The notes: generated by a model not told the origin, from the sequence alone. Counted from the stretch's first letter, positions 36,775 to 46,766 are shown. The stretch: DNA of 64,000 nt from Roseiconus lacunae (GCF_008312935.1 NZ_VSZO01000002.1:310001-374000); one strand, 5' to 3'. Translations and numbers: made by a program.

Positions 36775-39552
36775 ATGGCCAAGAGCAGCGGCAAGAGTCT
36801 GGTGATCGTCGAATCACCCGCGAAAGCACGAACGATTTCCAAATTTCTGGGCAGTGGTTACCAGGTCGAGGCCAGCATTGGACATGTTCGCGACTTGCCC
36901 GAAGGAAAAAAAGACGTCCCGGACAAGTACCGCGACAAACCCTGGGCCTACCTGGGGGTCAACGTCGACGAAGACTTTGAGCCGTTGTACATCGTCCCAA
37001 CGGACAAGAAAAAACACGTCAGCATGCTGAAGGCGGCACTCAAGGAAGCCGACAGCCTCTATCTCGCGACCGATGAAGACCGCGAAGGAGAAGCGATTAG
37101 CTGGCACCTTCACGAGTTGCTCAAACCAAAAGTCCCGGTCCACCGCCTCGTTTTCCATGAAATCACCAAAGAGGCGATCGGGGACGCACTCGAGCACACC
37201 CGCCAGATCGACGAGGGATTGGTCCGAGCCCAAGAAACCCGCCGGATCATCGACCGTCTCTACGGCTACGACATGTCGCAATTGCTGTGGCGAAAAGTCG
37301 GAAAAGGCACCAGCGCCGGGCGTGTCCAAAGTGTTGCCGTCCGGCTGATTGTCGAACGCGAACGGGAGCGGATGGCCTTCGTCCGCGCGACTTACTGGGA
37401 TATCGACGCTGTCTTCAATACCGAAGCCAACGAATCGATGGTCGCCACACTGACCCGCTACCAAGACAAACGCGTCCCGGCAGGAAAAGACTTCGATAGT
37501 GAGACGGGCAAGCCGACCCGTGACAACCTGTTGCTGCTTACCGAGCAGGAAACGAACGATCTCGCCGAACGGCTTCGCACCACCGCATTCTCGGTCACGA
37601 AGGTCGAGGTCAAACCGTTTTCCGAACGGCCGCGAGCCCCCTTCACCACCAGCACGCTTCAGCAAGAAGCGAACCGCAAACTTGGCTTCGGTGCCAAGCG
37701 GACGATGAATGCCGCCCAACGCCTGTACGAAAACGGTTACATCACGTACATGCGTACCGACAGCACGATACTCAGCAAGGAAGCGGTCTCGGCGGCTCGA
37801 TCGCTTGTCCGCAGCGAGTACGGCGAAAACTACTTGCATCCGGACGTGCGTGTTTACAAAGGCAAGGTCAAAAATGCGCAGGAAGCCCACGAAGCGATCC
37901 GCCCGGCGGGAACCAGTTTCCGAACCCCCGAATCGGTCCGGGGCAAATTAGATAGCGACCAATTCCGACTTTACGATCTGATTTGGAAACGAACGGTCGC
38001 CTGCCAAATGGCGGACGCCAAAAAACAACGGATCAGCGTCGTCATCGAAGGCGGTGAAGCAACGTTCACCGCAACCGGAACCAGCATTCTGTTTGAAGGG
38101 TTCCTGCGTGCCTACGTCGAAGGGAGTGACAATCCGGAAGCGGAATTGGCCGACAAGGAACGGTTGCTTCCCAACGTCAGCGAGAACGATCCGCTTGCAC
38201 CGAAGTCGATGGATCCGAAGAGCCACACGACTCAGCCGCCGGCGCGGTTCACCGAAGCTTCTCTTACCCGGACACTGGAAGAAAAAGGCATCGGTCGCCC
38301 CAGTACGTTTGCGTCAATCATTGGCACCATCACCGACGAACGCCGTAATTACATCTACAAAAAGGGCAACGCCCTCGTCCCGAGCTGGCGTGCGTTCAGC
38401 GTCACGCGGTTGATGGAAGAGCACTTTGGAACGCTCGTCGATTACCAATTTACCGCCGACATGGAGGACTTCCTGGACTCCATCAGTCGTAACGAAGGCG
38501 GCGCACTGGAATATCTGCGTCGGTTCTATTTTGGTGACGAAGCAGCGGCGGCCGACGCCGATCAGAACATCGCTAACGCCACCGGCAAGGTCAACCACAA
38601 TGTCGCCTTGAAACCGCGACTGGAAAAAAAGCTCGAAGAAATCGATCCGCGAAAGACCGCCCGCTTCTTGGTCGGAGTGCCCGAAGAAGGCGAATTTCGC
38701 GAAGAGGTATTCGTCCGCGTTGGCAAATACGGCCCATTCTTGGAGCAAGGCGAACGCAAGGCACCGATCCCGGACGGCATGCCGCCTGACGAACTGGACC
38801 TTACCAAAGCCCTCGAATTGCTCGAAGCCGGCCAGATCGAAGAAGAGCCTTTGGGGACACACCCCGAAACAGGAAAGCCGATTTACGTCAAAATCGGACG
38901 CTTTGGCCCCTACATCCAATTGGGTGAGCCTGACGACCCGGAAAAGAAAAACCAGTCGTTGCTGCGTGGCATGTCGGCCGAAGACCTAAGCCTGGAAATG
39001 GCCTGTAAGCTGCTCGAGCTGCCGCGAACGCTGGGCAATTTCCCCGACAACGACCAACCGATCCAGGCATTCGACGGACGCTATGGGCCGTACGTCAAAT
39101 GCGAAAAAGAAACGCGTTCGTTGCCCGAAGGCGTCTCGCCACTGGAAGTTACACTCGACGAAGCGATCAAGCTGCTGCGGGAACCCAAACGCCGCGGACG
39201 CTCCGCCCCGAAGGAACCGATCAAAATCTTTGAAAATAAATCGCCGGTCACCGAAGGCGAGGTCAAAGTGCTCGACGGACGCTATGGCCCCTACGTGACC
39301 GACGGCGAAACGAACGCGTCGCTGCCCAAGGGGACAGACCCCAAGGAGATGACGTTCGAAACCGCCCTCGACCTACTCGCCGAGCGGGCCGCCAAGGGAG
39401 GCGGAAAGAAGAAAAAGAAAAAGAAGGCGACCAAGAAAAAAGCGACGAAAAAGAAAGCCGCTAAAAAGAAAACAACCAAGAAAAAGGCCACCAAAAAGAA
39501 GGCGGCTAAGAAAAAGGCGTCGAAGAAAAAAGGGGCCAAGAAGAAGGCCTGA
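36775..39552 (+). CDS. topA: DNA topoisomerase I with lysine/alanine-rich tail
   Basis: Type IA topoisomerase (925 aa) relaxing negative supercoils. The Toprim domain starts with LVIVESPAKARTISKFLG and has TDEDREGEA; the catalytic Tyr325 lies in ITYMRTDST. Several C-terminal GRYGPYV-type repeats follow from about residue 640 in place of zinc-finger cysteines. The last ~48 residues (39409-39552) are a KKAT/KKAA repeat like histone H1 tails, probably for non-specific DNA binding. Long antisense frames across the gene are artefacts. ATG 36775 fits the family start. Confidence 0.97.
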   Translation: MAKSSGKSLVIVESPAKARTISKFLGSGYQVEASIGHVRDLPEGKKDVPDKYRDKPWAYLGVNVDEDFEPLYIVPTDKKKHVSMLKAALKEADSLYLATDEDREGEAISWHLHELLKPKVPVHRLVFHEITKEAIGDALEHTRQIDEGLVRAQETRRIIDRLYGYDMSQLLWRKVGKGTSAGRVQSVAVRLIVERERERMAFVRATYWDIDAVFNTEANESMVATLTRYQDKRVPAGKDFDSETGKPTRDNLLLLTEQETNDLAERLRTTAFSVTKVEVKPFSERPRAPFTTSTLQQEANRKLGFGAKRTMNAAQRLYENGYITYMRTDSTILSKEAVSAARSLVRSEYGENYLHPDVRVYKGKVKNAQEAHEAIRPAGTSFRTPESVRGKLDSDQFRLYDLIWKRTVACQMADAKKQRISVVIEGGEATFTATGTSILFEGFLRAYVEGSDNPEAELADKERLLPNVSENDPLAPKSMDPKSHTTQPPARFTEASLTRTLEEKGIGRPSTFASIIGTITDERRNYIYKKGNALVPSWRAFSVTRLMEEHFGTLVDYQFTADMEDFLDSISRNEGGALEYLRRFYFGDEAAAADADQNIANATGKVNHNVALKPRLEKKLEEIDPRKTARFLVGVPEEGEFREEVFVRVGKYGPFLEQGERKAPIPDGMPPDELDLTKALELLEAGQIEEEPLGTHPETGKPIYVKIGRFGPYIQLGEPDDPEKKNQSLLRGMSAEDLSLEMACKLLELPRTLGNFPDNDQPIQAFDGRYGPYVKCEKETRSLPEGVSPLEVTLDEAIKLLREPKRRGRSAPKEPIKIFENKSPVTEGEVKVLDGRYGPYVTDGETNASLPKGTDPKEMTFETALDLLAERAAKGGGKKKKKKKATKKKATKKKAAKKKTTKKKATKKKAAKKKASKKKGAKKKA

Positions 39553-39647
39553 TCCACGGATACCGAGTTCCGCCGCGAGCAAAAACCGACTAAACTTCGC
39601 GGCCCAAATACAAACAACCCCGTAAATACCCGCTTTTGGAGCATCCT

Positions 39648-39830
39648 ATGCCAAGTGGCATCGAACGCCGTCGCGAGATCCGTCGTCTACGAACCCGCCG
39701 CAAAAAAGTGGCAAAACTGCTCGCTCGTGCCAAATCCGGCTCGATGGAAAAGGGCGAAGTCGCTCGCAAACTGCGCGCGCTGACCCCCGGCGCGGACGTC
39801 ATCATCGAACGCGAAGGCCTCAACGCCTAA
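39648..39830 (+). CDS. Small basic conserved protein (60 aa)
   Basis: ATG 39648 gives MPSGIERRREIRRLRTRRKK..., a helical, Arg/Lys-rich protein with a hydrophobic end (GADVIIEREGL). Homologues with the same opening are, as I recall, widespread short planctomycete proteins (possibly the family named DUF6800). The basic N-terminus suggests nucleic-acid or ribosome contact, but no function is known. An in-frame TTG at 39636 adds four residues and is less likely. It lies 95 bp after topA. Confidence 0.75.
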   Translation: MPSGIERRREIRRLRTRRKKVAKLLARAKSGSMEKGEVARKLRALTPGADVIIEREGLNA

Positions 39831-40440
39831 CGTAGTGTCGGTGCAGCGGATTCGGGACAACGTCAGCCGGGCATACGCTTCGGTCCTGCGATCGGTGTCC
39901 TTACCGCAGTGATGGATGCCGCGAGGCGGTTTCAGTCGCGTTCGAGGAAATCGTGCTCAAGGAACGGTGCATTCGTGCTTCGTCAACCTTTGATTTTAGG
40001 ATTCGCCGCATGGTGCTCGCGACGGTTTCGGTGCAGTAACCGCGACTAACGCCCGGCGGCTGATGAGCCGAACGCGATTGCGCCGCGTCTTGGTGTCGCC
40101 AAGACGTATTGGCCGTGCGGCTCGCGCCGTCGCGCTCACCAAAGAACGCTCGCGTGTGGGTCAGGCAATCACTCTGCCCGCGGGAGAATTCGGGCTCCGG
40201 CCCATCCTGGCGGCAAGCCGGAAATCGAAAGTCGTGGCATCACCGCCGATGTCACGCCCCCGCCTTCCTTCAAAGGCATCGCACAAGCGAAACGACGCGT
40301 CCTTCGCATTCGCCGCCGAACCGCCCCCCCCTCCTACCTCTTCGGCCAGAAAATTCTTCTATCTTTGGCTGAACCCTCTTCGGGCATCCGGCGTAGGTGT
40401 CGGCTAACGTCTGAATCTCATTCCACAACACAGGACGATC
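39831..40440. other. Long intergenic region with inverted repeat copy
   Basis: 610 bp without a credible gene. The middle holds repeat copy C in the opposite orientation to A and B. The open frame 40063-40407 starts inside the repeat, is Arg/Ser/Pro-rich and has no family features. The promoter of the ABC operon should lie in the last part. Confidence 0.55.
40000..40065 (-). repeat. Interspersed hairpin repeat, copy C (inverted)
   Basis: Read on the minus strand, 40065 down to 40000 matches the 66-bp core of copies A and B, with the same CATCAGCCG arm end and the TGCACCGAAACCGT centre, followed by CCTAAAATC. The minus-strand lead-in around 40066-40100 (TTCGGCTCATCAG preceded by a GACACCAAGACG-type flank) also resembles that of copy B. 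Confidence 0.82.
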
Positions 40441-41205
40441 ATGTTAGAGAACGATCAGCGGCGTCCGATGATCGAAGCCGACGGACTGAGCAAGTTCTAC
40501 GGCCCATTCGCCGCCTCGCGTGAAGTGACGTTTTCAGTCATGCAGGGTGAACTCGTCGCATTTTTGGGGCCCAACGGTGCCGGCAAGAGTACGACGATGA
40601 AGATGCTCACCGGCTATATCGCCCCCAGCGAGGGCGAAGCACGGATTGCTGGCCACAACATGATGCACGAGCGCATCGAAGGTAGCCGGCACCTGGGTTA
40701 CCTCCCCGAAAGCGGGCCGCTGTACATGGAGATGACTCCGTCGGGAATGCTCGACTTCTTTGCCGAAGCCCGCGGGTTGGTTGGTGCGAAGAAACGCGAT
40801 CGGATAGAAGCGGTCGTCGACATCTGCGACCTTTCCTCGGTGATGTACAAACCGATCAGCAAGCTTTCCAAGGGTTTCAAGCAACGGGTCGGGATGAGTC
40901 AAGCGTTGCTTCACGATCCGGACGTGTTGATTCTTGACGAACCGACCGCCGGTCTAGACCCGAACCAAATCCGCGGCGTTCGTAAAACGATGCGAAAATT
41001 GGCCGAAACGAAAACGATCCTGCTCTCGACTCACATTTTGCAAGAAGTCGAAGCGATGGCCAACCGAGTCGTCATGATCAACGAAGGCCGCATGGTGTAC
41101 AGCGGAGACGTCGAGGGCTTACGGGTTCGCGGCGACAACGACCTGGACGAAGCGTTCTATCGGTTGACCCATAGCGACGCCCACGCCTCCGCAGAATCCG
41201 CATAA
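40441..41205 (+). CDS. GldA-like ABC transporter ATPase
   Basis: ATP-binding subunit (254 aa) of an ABC-2 type transporter. Walker A GPNGAGKST at about 43-51, signature LSKGFKQRVG and Walker B VLILDEPTAGLD are intact, with the H-loop in STHIL. Sequence style (TGYIAPSEGEARIAG, YLPESGPLYMEMT) matches GldA of gliding/secretion systems and related exporters. The next gene is a GldF-GldG fusion and the third is a DUF4340 protein, so the trio forms one export complex. Confidence 0.93.
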   Translation: MLENDQRRPMIEADGLSKFYGPFAASREVTFSVMQGELVAFLGPNGAGKSTTMKMLTGYIAPSEGEARIAGHNMMHERIEGSRHLGYLPESGPLYMEMTPSGMLDFFAEARGLVGAKKRDRIEAVVDICDLSSVMYKPISKLSKGFKQRVGMSQALLHDPDVLILDEPTAGLDPNQIRGVRKTMRKLAETKTILLSTHILQEVEAMANRVVMINEGRMVYSGDVEGLRVRGDNDLDEAFYRLTHSDAHASAESA

Positions 41206-41211
41206 AAAATC

Positions 41212-41227
41212 CATCGCCCCGGCGATG
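41212..41227 (+). promoter_or_regulatory. Short hairpin between ATPase and permease genes
   Basis: CATCGCC and GGCGATG form a 7-bp self-complementary stem with almost no loop, just after the GldA-like stop. Lacking a T run, it is more likely an mRNA processing or stability element than a terminator. Confidence 0.35.
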
Positions 41228-41316
41228 CCCTTCCGACCATTTGGCGGGCCGACATTTACGCCGGTGATCCCTACCCGCATCCTCCGAATTCCCCCACTAC
41301 TTCTGCTCGATTCGAT

Positions 41317-44229
41317 ATGAACGACAGCCTTTATGCGTTACTGAATCTGGTCATTATGGACGCCATTTTTATGTGCGTCGTGTTGGCCATCTTTGGATTG
41401 ATCGCAGGAACCAAACGCGCCGCCTTTGCGGTGATGAAGCGGAACTTTGTCGGCTACTTTAGCAACCCGACCGGTTACGTTTTCCTGTGCATCTTTGTTT
41501 TTCTGACGTCGGTCGCCGCGTTTTGGCCTTATGAGTTCTTCAACCAAAACCTGGCCACGCTCGACCAACTTAACTATTGGTACCCGTTGATCATGCTGGT
41601 GTTCATCCCGGCGATCACGATGAGCATCTGGGCCGAGGAGAAACGGGCGGGAACGGACGAATTGTTGCTGACGCTACCGGCAGATGACTTTGACATCGTG
41701 ATCGGAAAGTACATGGCAGCCGCCGCGATTTTTACCGCGTCGTTGCTGTTCAGCCAGTTGAGCACCTTCGTCACCTTGACGGTGCTTACCGAAGGCAGCT
41801 TGGACACCGGTCTGATCTTTTCTACCTACATAGGATATTGGTTCGTCGGAATCACGATGATCGCGATCGGGATGGTGGCGTCGTTCTTGACAGGTAACCT
41901 GACCGTTGGGTTTGTCTTAGGAGCATTGTTCAATGCACCGCTCGCGTTCGCGTCGCTTGCCGATTCGGTCGTCCCCAATCGTGAAGTGTTTGGCGTGAAC
42001 CTGACCGAAGCGGTCCAAGCGAGCGGTATCGCTCGTCCGTTTGATGACTTTGGTCGCGGCGTGATCAGTGTTTCGTCGATCACCTACTTTGTCCTGGTCA
42101 CCGTCGTTGCGCTTTACGCTTGCATGGTGCTGATCGGCCGCCGTCACTGGACCGGTGGTAAAGACGGCAACACGATGGCGTATCACTACGTCGCTCGAAT
42201 CCTGGCGTTGATCTTGATCACGACCAGTGCCGTCGCCCTGTTCCGTCACCGCGATCCAAAACGCTTTGACATGACCGAAGGCAAAGTCAGTTCGCTGGCA
42301 CCGGCGACGAGCAAATTGATCCGCAACCTGGAATCGGATCGCCCGATCAAAATCGACGCGTTCATCAGCAAAGACATCCCCGAGATGTACGCCCGAACGC
42401 GATACGAACTGATCAACTTGCTGAAAGAATTCCGTAGCGAAGCGGCTGCGAACGGCCGTACCATCGAAGTCAATCTTCAAGACGACATCGACCTTTTTAG
42501 CGAAGAAGCCGCTCTCGCCTCGGAACGATTCGGCATCGAACCGGTGACACGAATGGTTCGCGAGCAGGGTTCATTTCAACAGAAACGCTTGATCATGGGG
42601 GCCGCATTCCGGGCCGGCCTTGAAAAGGTCGTCGTACCGATTTTCGAATACGGGATTCCAGTCGAATACGAACTCGTCCGCTCGATCAACACCGTCGCAC
42701 GTGGCGAACGAAAACGTCTCGGTGTTGTCCGTACCGATGCCCAATTGATGGGCGGTGTTTCGATGGCTGGCATGCAAATGCGGCGCATCGAAAAACACCC
42801 CTTGATCGACGAATTGAGCAAGCAATACGACGTCGAAGAGATCAATTTGGACGCTCCGGTCGACCCGGAAGTCTACGACGCACTCCTGGTCGTCCAACCT
42901 TCCTCACTCGCGCCGCCTCAGTTCGAACGACTCCTCGAAGCACTTCAATCGGGGATCCCGACGGCCATCTTCGAAGACCCGTTTCCGTTTGCTCGACCAG
43001 AAATCACCGCGACTGGTTCGCCGAAGCAATCCGGTGGTGGAATGTTCGGCGGCGGCGGACAACAACCCAAAGGCGACATCCGCGAACTTTGGAACGTCCT
43101 GCAACTGCAAAGCAAAGGTCAAGCCGGCGTCCCCTATTACAACTGCGACATCGTTTGGCAGGACTACAATCCGTACCCGAACTTGGAAATGAACGTCGAC
43201 CCATTTTGGGCATTCATTGATGAAAACGCACCGGGTGTCGAAGCCGGACAGGCGTTGAGTTCCCAAAGCCCGATCACCGACGGGTTGCGACAAGTACTCG
43301 CGCTCTACGGCGGAACAATCGCACCGGCCGAGGACGCGACGCTGAAGCACACGCCACTGCTCAGCACCGGCGCGGTTAGCGGAACGCTCAACGTCGCCAA
43401 GCTCAATCAGCTCATGCAAACCGGTATGGCCGGCCTCGCCAACGCCATCGAGGGTAGTGATCCCAATCAGGTGATGGCGATGACAATCGAAGGTGAAGCG
43501 GCAACGACCGAGTCATCGGAGGAAGACGCGGCGGAGGGGACCGATCCCGAGACAACCAAGTCCAATGCGCGATCGATCAAAGCGGCTTACGTCGCCGATA
43601 CCGATCTGATGCTTGAGGTGTTCCTGCAAATTCGTGCCGACCCCAATCAAGCGGCGGAGCTTCGTTTCCAATTTCAGAACGTCACATTCTTGCTGAACAT
43701 CATTGACTGGTTGACTGGCGAAACCGACTTTATCGAGGTTCGCAAACACGAACCACACTTCGCCAGCCTGCGGATGATCGACACGGAAAAGGAGGTCGCC
43801 AGCAGAGAAGTTCGCAAGAAACGCAAGGAGTTTCAGGAACAAAGCAAGGCCGCGGTTCGTGAAGCAGAAGAAGCGATGGACCGTGAGTTGCAAGACTTGC
43901 AAGAAGAGATCCAGGAACTAAGAAAGAAGAGCGAAAGCGGCAACATCCCGCAGTCGGTGATGAGCGCCAAATCGATCGAGTTCCAAACGATCCAAAGTCA
44001 ACTTCAACGAGCCCTGGACGTCAAACGAGCCAAGGCGGAACGCGAAGGCGAACAAAACATCGCTCGGATTCAGCGAGAATCGGATCAGAAGATCACCGCG
44101 ATTCAAAACCAAGTGAAAGCGTACGCGGTTGCCTTACCCTGCATTCCGCCATTAGTCGTCGGCGTTTGCGTGTTCGCCTCGCGACGTCTGCGAGAACGGG
44201 AACACATCAGTAAAGCTCGACTGAAATAG
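41317..44229 (+). CDS. GldF-GldG fusion ABC permease/auxiliary protein
   Basis: 970-aa fusion. Residues about 1-310 form an ABC-2 permease with six or more membrane helices (GldF-like, IWAEEKRAGTDELLLTLP). From about 315 a GldG-like extracytoplasmic domain follows (RFDMTEGKVSSLAPATSKLIRNL, DRPIKIDAFISKDIP). Residues about 830-930 are a charged coiled coil with a final membrane helix. A Gly-rich loop (GGGMFGGGGQ) lies near 570. Separate gldF and gldG genes are the rule in Bacteroidetes, where they support gliding; here the single polypeptide pairs with the ATPase upstream. Whether this organism glides is unknown. Confidence 0.9.
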   Translation: MNDSLYALLNLVIMDAIFMCVVLAIFGLIAGTKRAAFAVMKRNFVGYFSNPTGYVFLCIFVFLTSVAAFWPYEFFNQNLATLDQLNYWYPLIMLVFIPAITMSIWAEEKRAGTDELLLTLPADDFDIVIGKYMAAAAIFTASLLFSQLSTFVTLTVLTEGSLDTGLIFSTYIGYWFVGITMIAIGMVASFLTGNLTVGFVLGALFNAPLAFASLADSVVPNREVFGVNLTEAVQASGIARPFDDFGRGVISVSSITYFVLVTVVALYACMVLIGRRHWTGGKDGNTMAYHYVARILALILITTSAVALFRHRDPKRFDMTEGKVSSLAPATSKLIRNLESDRPIKIDAFISKDIPEMYARTRYELINLLKEFRSEAAANGRTIEVNLQDDIDLFSEEAALASERFGIEPVTRMVREQGSFQQKRLIMGAAFRAGLEKVVVPIFEYGIPVEYELVRSINTVARGERKRLGVVRTDAQLMGGVSMAGMQMRRIEKHPLIDELSKQYDVEEINLDAPVDPEVYDALLVVQPSSLAPPQFERLLEALQSGIPTAIFEDPFPFARPEITATGSPKQSGGGMFGGGGQQPKGDIRELWNVLQLQSKGQAGVPYYNCDIVWQDYNPYPNLEMNVDPFWAFIDENAPGVEAGQALSSQSPITDGLRQVLALYGGTIAPAEDATLKHTPLLSTGAVSGTLNVAKLNQLMQTGMAGLANAIEGSDPNQVMAMTIEGEAATTESSEEDAAEGTDPETTKSNARSIKAAYVADTDLMLEVFLQIRADPNQAAELRFQFQNVTFLLNIIDWLTGETDFIEVRKHEPHFASLRMIDTEKEVASREVRKKRKEFQEQSKAAVREAEEAMDRELQDLQEEIQELRKKSESGNIPQSVMSAKSIEFQTIQSQLQRALDVKRAKAEREGEQNIARIQRESDQKITAIQNQVKAYAVALPCIPPLVVGVCVFASRRLREREHISKARLK

Positions 44230-44332
44230 TCCGTTCGAAACTCACTACCAAACTAAAACCCGCCGGTTCAAACTTCGCCGGCGAGTCAATCCAACACCTC
44301 CAAGCAAAACGTTTTAATCAAGAGATTTGACG

Positions 44333-46429
44333 GTGAACGAAACCAACAAAACTGGGATCTTTTGGGGCGTCGCCTTGGCCACCGCTTTGATCGCCGCAAT
44401 TGTCGTCTGGCCCAAAACGAATGACGAAAGCGAAGATGGCTACGGTAGGTTCGTCGGCGAATTCCTCTTTCCCGAATTCAAAGATGCGCTCGCGGCGTCG
44501 AGTTTAAAGATCGTTACGTTCAACGAAACGCTGGGCGAACTGAAGAATTTCGAAGTTCGCAAGGATTCCGATACCGGCGTCTGGACGATTCCATCGAAAG
44601 GCGGCTACCCGGCCGATGCGGTCGAACAGATGAAGGACGCCGCTAACGCATTCGTCGGTCTGAAGGTCTTGGACGTTCCGACCGACAACCCCGAAGACCA
44701 TTCGGGAATGGGCGTCGTTGAACCCAAACTTGAAACCCTGGATGTCGGCGACGAAGGCGTCGGTCGTTTGGTGACATTCAAAGACCAGTCACAGCAAGCA
44801 CTGGCGTCTTTGATCATCGGCGGTGAAGTCAAAGGGCAGGAAGGTCAGATCTACGTCCGTAAGCCGGGTCAAGATCCGGTCTATGTCGTCGCGTTGGACG
44901 ACCAACCCTTGACGACCGACTTCGAAGATTGGATCGAAGAGGACTTGCTGCAACTGAGCAGTATCGATGTCGAGAACGTTGAAATCAATGACTACAGTGC
45001 CAACCTGGGACTCCAAGGACGAGTCGAAATTGATCAAAACTATGTCGTCGAATTGGAAAAAGACGGTACCACATGGAAGCTCGCTTCACTGAAAGAATAC
45101 GACAAGACAAACCCTCGTGCTGAACCGAGTGAAGTCGAAATCGAAGATGGGAAAAGCCTTAACGGCCAAAAGATGACCGACTTGGCTAACGCGCTCGATG
45201 ACTTACGTTTCGTCGACGTCAATCGAAAGCCCGAAGGTATCAGTGCCAACTTAAAGGCAGACAAGGATTTTGCCTCCGACAATGACTCGGCATTACAGTT
45301 GGCCGCCCGCGGATTCATTCCTGTTCCGCTCGGCGAAAATGGTGAAATCGAAATCCTTTCGGCGAATGGTGAGTTGACCGCAACGACTAAGGATGGCGTC
45401 AAGTACATCCTGCGGTTTGGCAACATCAGTGGCACCGCCGAAAAATCGGATGGTGACGACGAAGACGAGTCCGAAAGTGATGCTGGTGGCGTCAATCGTT
45501 ACCTCATGGTGACCACCGAAGTTGATGATTCGAAGTTCCCGCCGCCGGATCTCAAACCGATCCCGCAAACAATCGAAGAACTCGATGCGCTCGATCGTGC
45601 CGAAGCCGAAGCGGCTGCCGCAAACGCCCCCGAGCTGAATCCTACGCCTGCTCAACCAGATCCGCCCGCACCGGCGACCGATGCGAACGCGACCACAGAG
45701 GACAACCAAACGGAAACCAGCGAAGCGGATATGACCGAAGCTGAAGCCGATACCCCAGAGAGTTCGACCGACGAGGAAGCCACCGCTGCTGCCCCCGAAG
45801 CGGAGATGGCCGAAGAGGATTCGGCGGCAGATAATTCAGCAAGCGGTGAATCAACGATTGAATCGCCCACGGAGACCGCCGATGACGCCGGCGAAACCGA
45901 AGTCAGCGGTGAAGGCGAGTCAACGGTGACCGGTGAAGGCCAAGAGCCACAAGCGGATGCTGCTGACGACCAAACCGAGACTCCTTCGGGTGAGGACGCT
46001 GCCAACGAAGCCGATACGGACCAACCGGCTGAGGATCAAACCGCAGCGAAATCCGACGCTGAGGCCCCCACCGCGTCAGATTCTGAGTCTGAACAGTCTG
46101 CCGCGATGGCGGAACAGCCGGTTGCCGAAACCGAGGAAGAAAAGCTGGAACGATTGGCTGCCGTTCAAGAGAAGATCACGAAGGAGAATGAGCGCAAGCT
46201 GGAAGAACGAAAAGAGAAACTTCAGCAAGCTCAACTCCAAAGCAAAACTCTTAACGAGCGGTTTGCCGATTGGTATTACGTCATCCCCGAAGCGACTTAT
46301 TCCAAGCTGCGAATCAGCCGCGAAGAGTTGTTTGAAAGCGAAGACGCCGCCCCTGCGGCTCCCAGCTTCAATCCCGCCGCGGGCCCGCCCGGAGGATTCC
46401 AGGGCTTTCCGCCAGGCCTTGGCAATTAG
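44333..46429 (+). CDS. DUF4340 domain protein with acidic linker
   Basis: 698-aa protein, third gene of the GldA/GldFG-like unit. GTG 44333 is preferred over TTG 44327 because an AAGAGA site lies 8 nt upstream. A membrane helix (GIFWGVALATALIAAIVVW) at residues 6-25 anchors a DUF4340 domain (about 40-400) outside the membrane. Residues about 425-600 are a Glu/Ala/Thr/Asp-rich low-complexity stretch, followed by a Lys/Glu coiled coil and a short domain ending in a Gly/Pro tail (GPPGGFQGFPPGLGN). DUF4340 proteins regularly follow GldG-type genes; the function is unknown. Confidence 0.88.
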   Translation: MNETNKTGIFWGVALATALIAAIVVWPKTNDESEDGYGRFVGEFLFPEFKDALAASSLKIVTFNETLGELKNFEVRKDSDTGVWTIPSKGGYPADAVEQMKDAANAFVGLKVLDVPTDNPEDHSGMGVVEPKLETLDVGDEGVGRLVTFKDQSQQALASLIIGGEVKGQEGQIYVRKPGQDPVYVVALDDQPLTTDFEDWIEEDLLQLSSIDVENVEINDYSANLGLQGRVEIDQNYVVELEKDGTTWKLASLKEYDKTNPRAEPSEVEIEDGKSLNGQKMTDLANALDDLRFVDVNRKPEGISANLKADKDFASDNDSALQLAARGFIPVPLGENGEIEILSANGELTATTKDGVKYILRFGNISGTAEKSDGDDEDESESDAGGVNRYLMVTTEVDDSKFPPPDLKPIPQTIEELDALDRAEAEAAAANAPELNPTPAQPDPPAPATDANATTEDNQTETSEADMTEAEADTPESSTDEEATAAAPEAEMAEEDSAADNSASGESTIESPTETADDAGETEVSGEGESTVTGEGQEPQADAADDQTETPSGEDAANEADTDQPAEDQTAAKSDAEAPTASDSESEQSAAMAEQPVAETEEEKLERLAAVQEKITKENERKLEERKEKLQQAQLQSKTLNERFADWYYVIPEATYSKLRISREELFESEDAAPAAPSFNPAAGPPGGFQGFPPGLGN

Positions 46430-46766
46430 GGCATTTGAGAATGTGGCGATAACCACGAGCCGGACGCGCTAGCGTCGGGCCTACGTTGCAAGAACCATGC
46501 AACAAACCGTACGCGCCGTCCGGCGCCGCCGGCTCACAAGTTGGCTAACATCGAGTCCATGATGCGACGCCGTCACTTCACAGACGATCCGAATTTCAGA
46601 TGCTGACGAAACACTTGAATTGAATCAGCGATCTGGTCGTCTAGTTCCGTTATCGGGGGAATTCACCAAGACGCACGACGATGGGTCGGCCTCGCGATCG
46701 CGTTGGTGTGCGACGCCCTGACCGAGCGTGGCGACTTTGCTTGTGATAGCGACCGCATGGCTACGG
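46430..46766. other. Intergenic with large hairpin
   Basis: 337 bp between the DUF4340 gene and a convergent orphan gene. Besides the hairpin at 46457-46535, nothing gene-like is visible. Confidence 0.5.
46457..46535. repeat. Imperfect 79-bp palindrome, second hairpin type
   Basis: GAGCCGG at the left end pairs with CCGGCTC at the right end; the inner GTTGC/GCAAC pair closes a 9-nt loop, and much of the GC-rich sequence between can pair imperfectly. Sequence differs from the copy A/B/C family. It could terminate transcription of the ABC operon or be a REP-like element. Confidence 0.65.

Noticed and set aside
36814-37890. Minus-strand open frame of 358 codons
   Set aside because: Antisense to topA, whose catalytic motifs are intact in the plus frame.
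40063-40407. Open frame of 114 codons in the gap before the ABC operon
   Set aside because: Starts within the inverted repeat, is Arg/Ser/Pro-rich and resembles a frame-shifted non-coding read.
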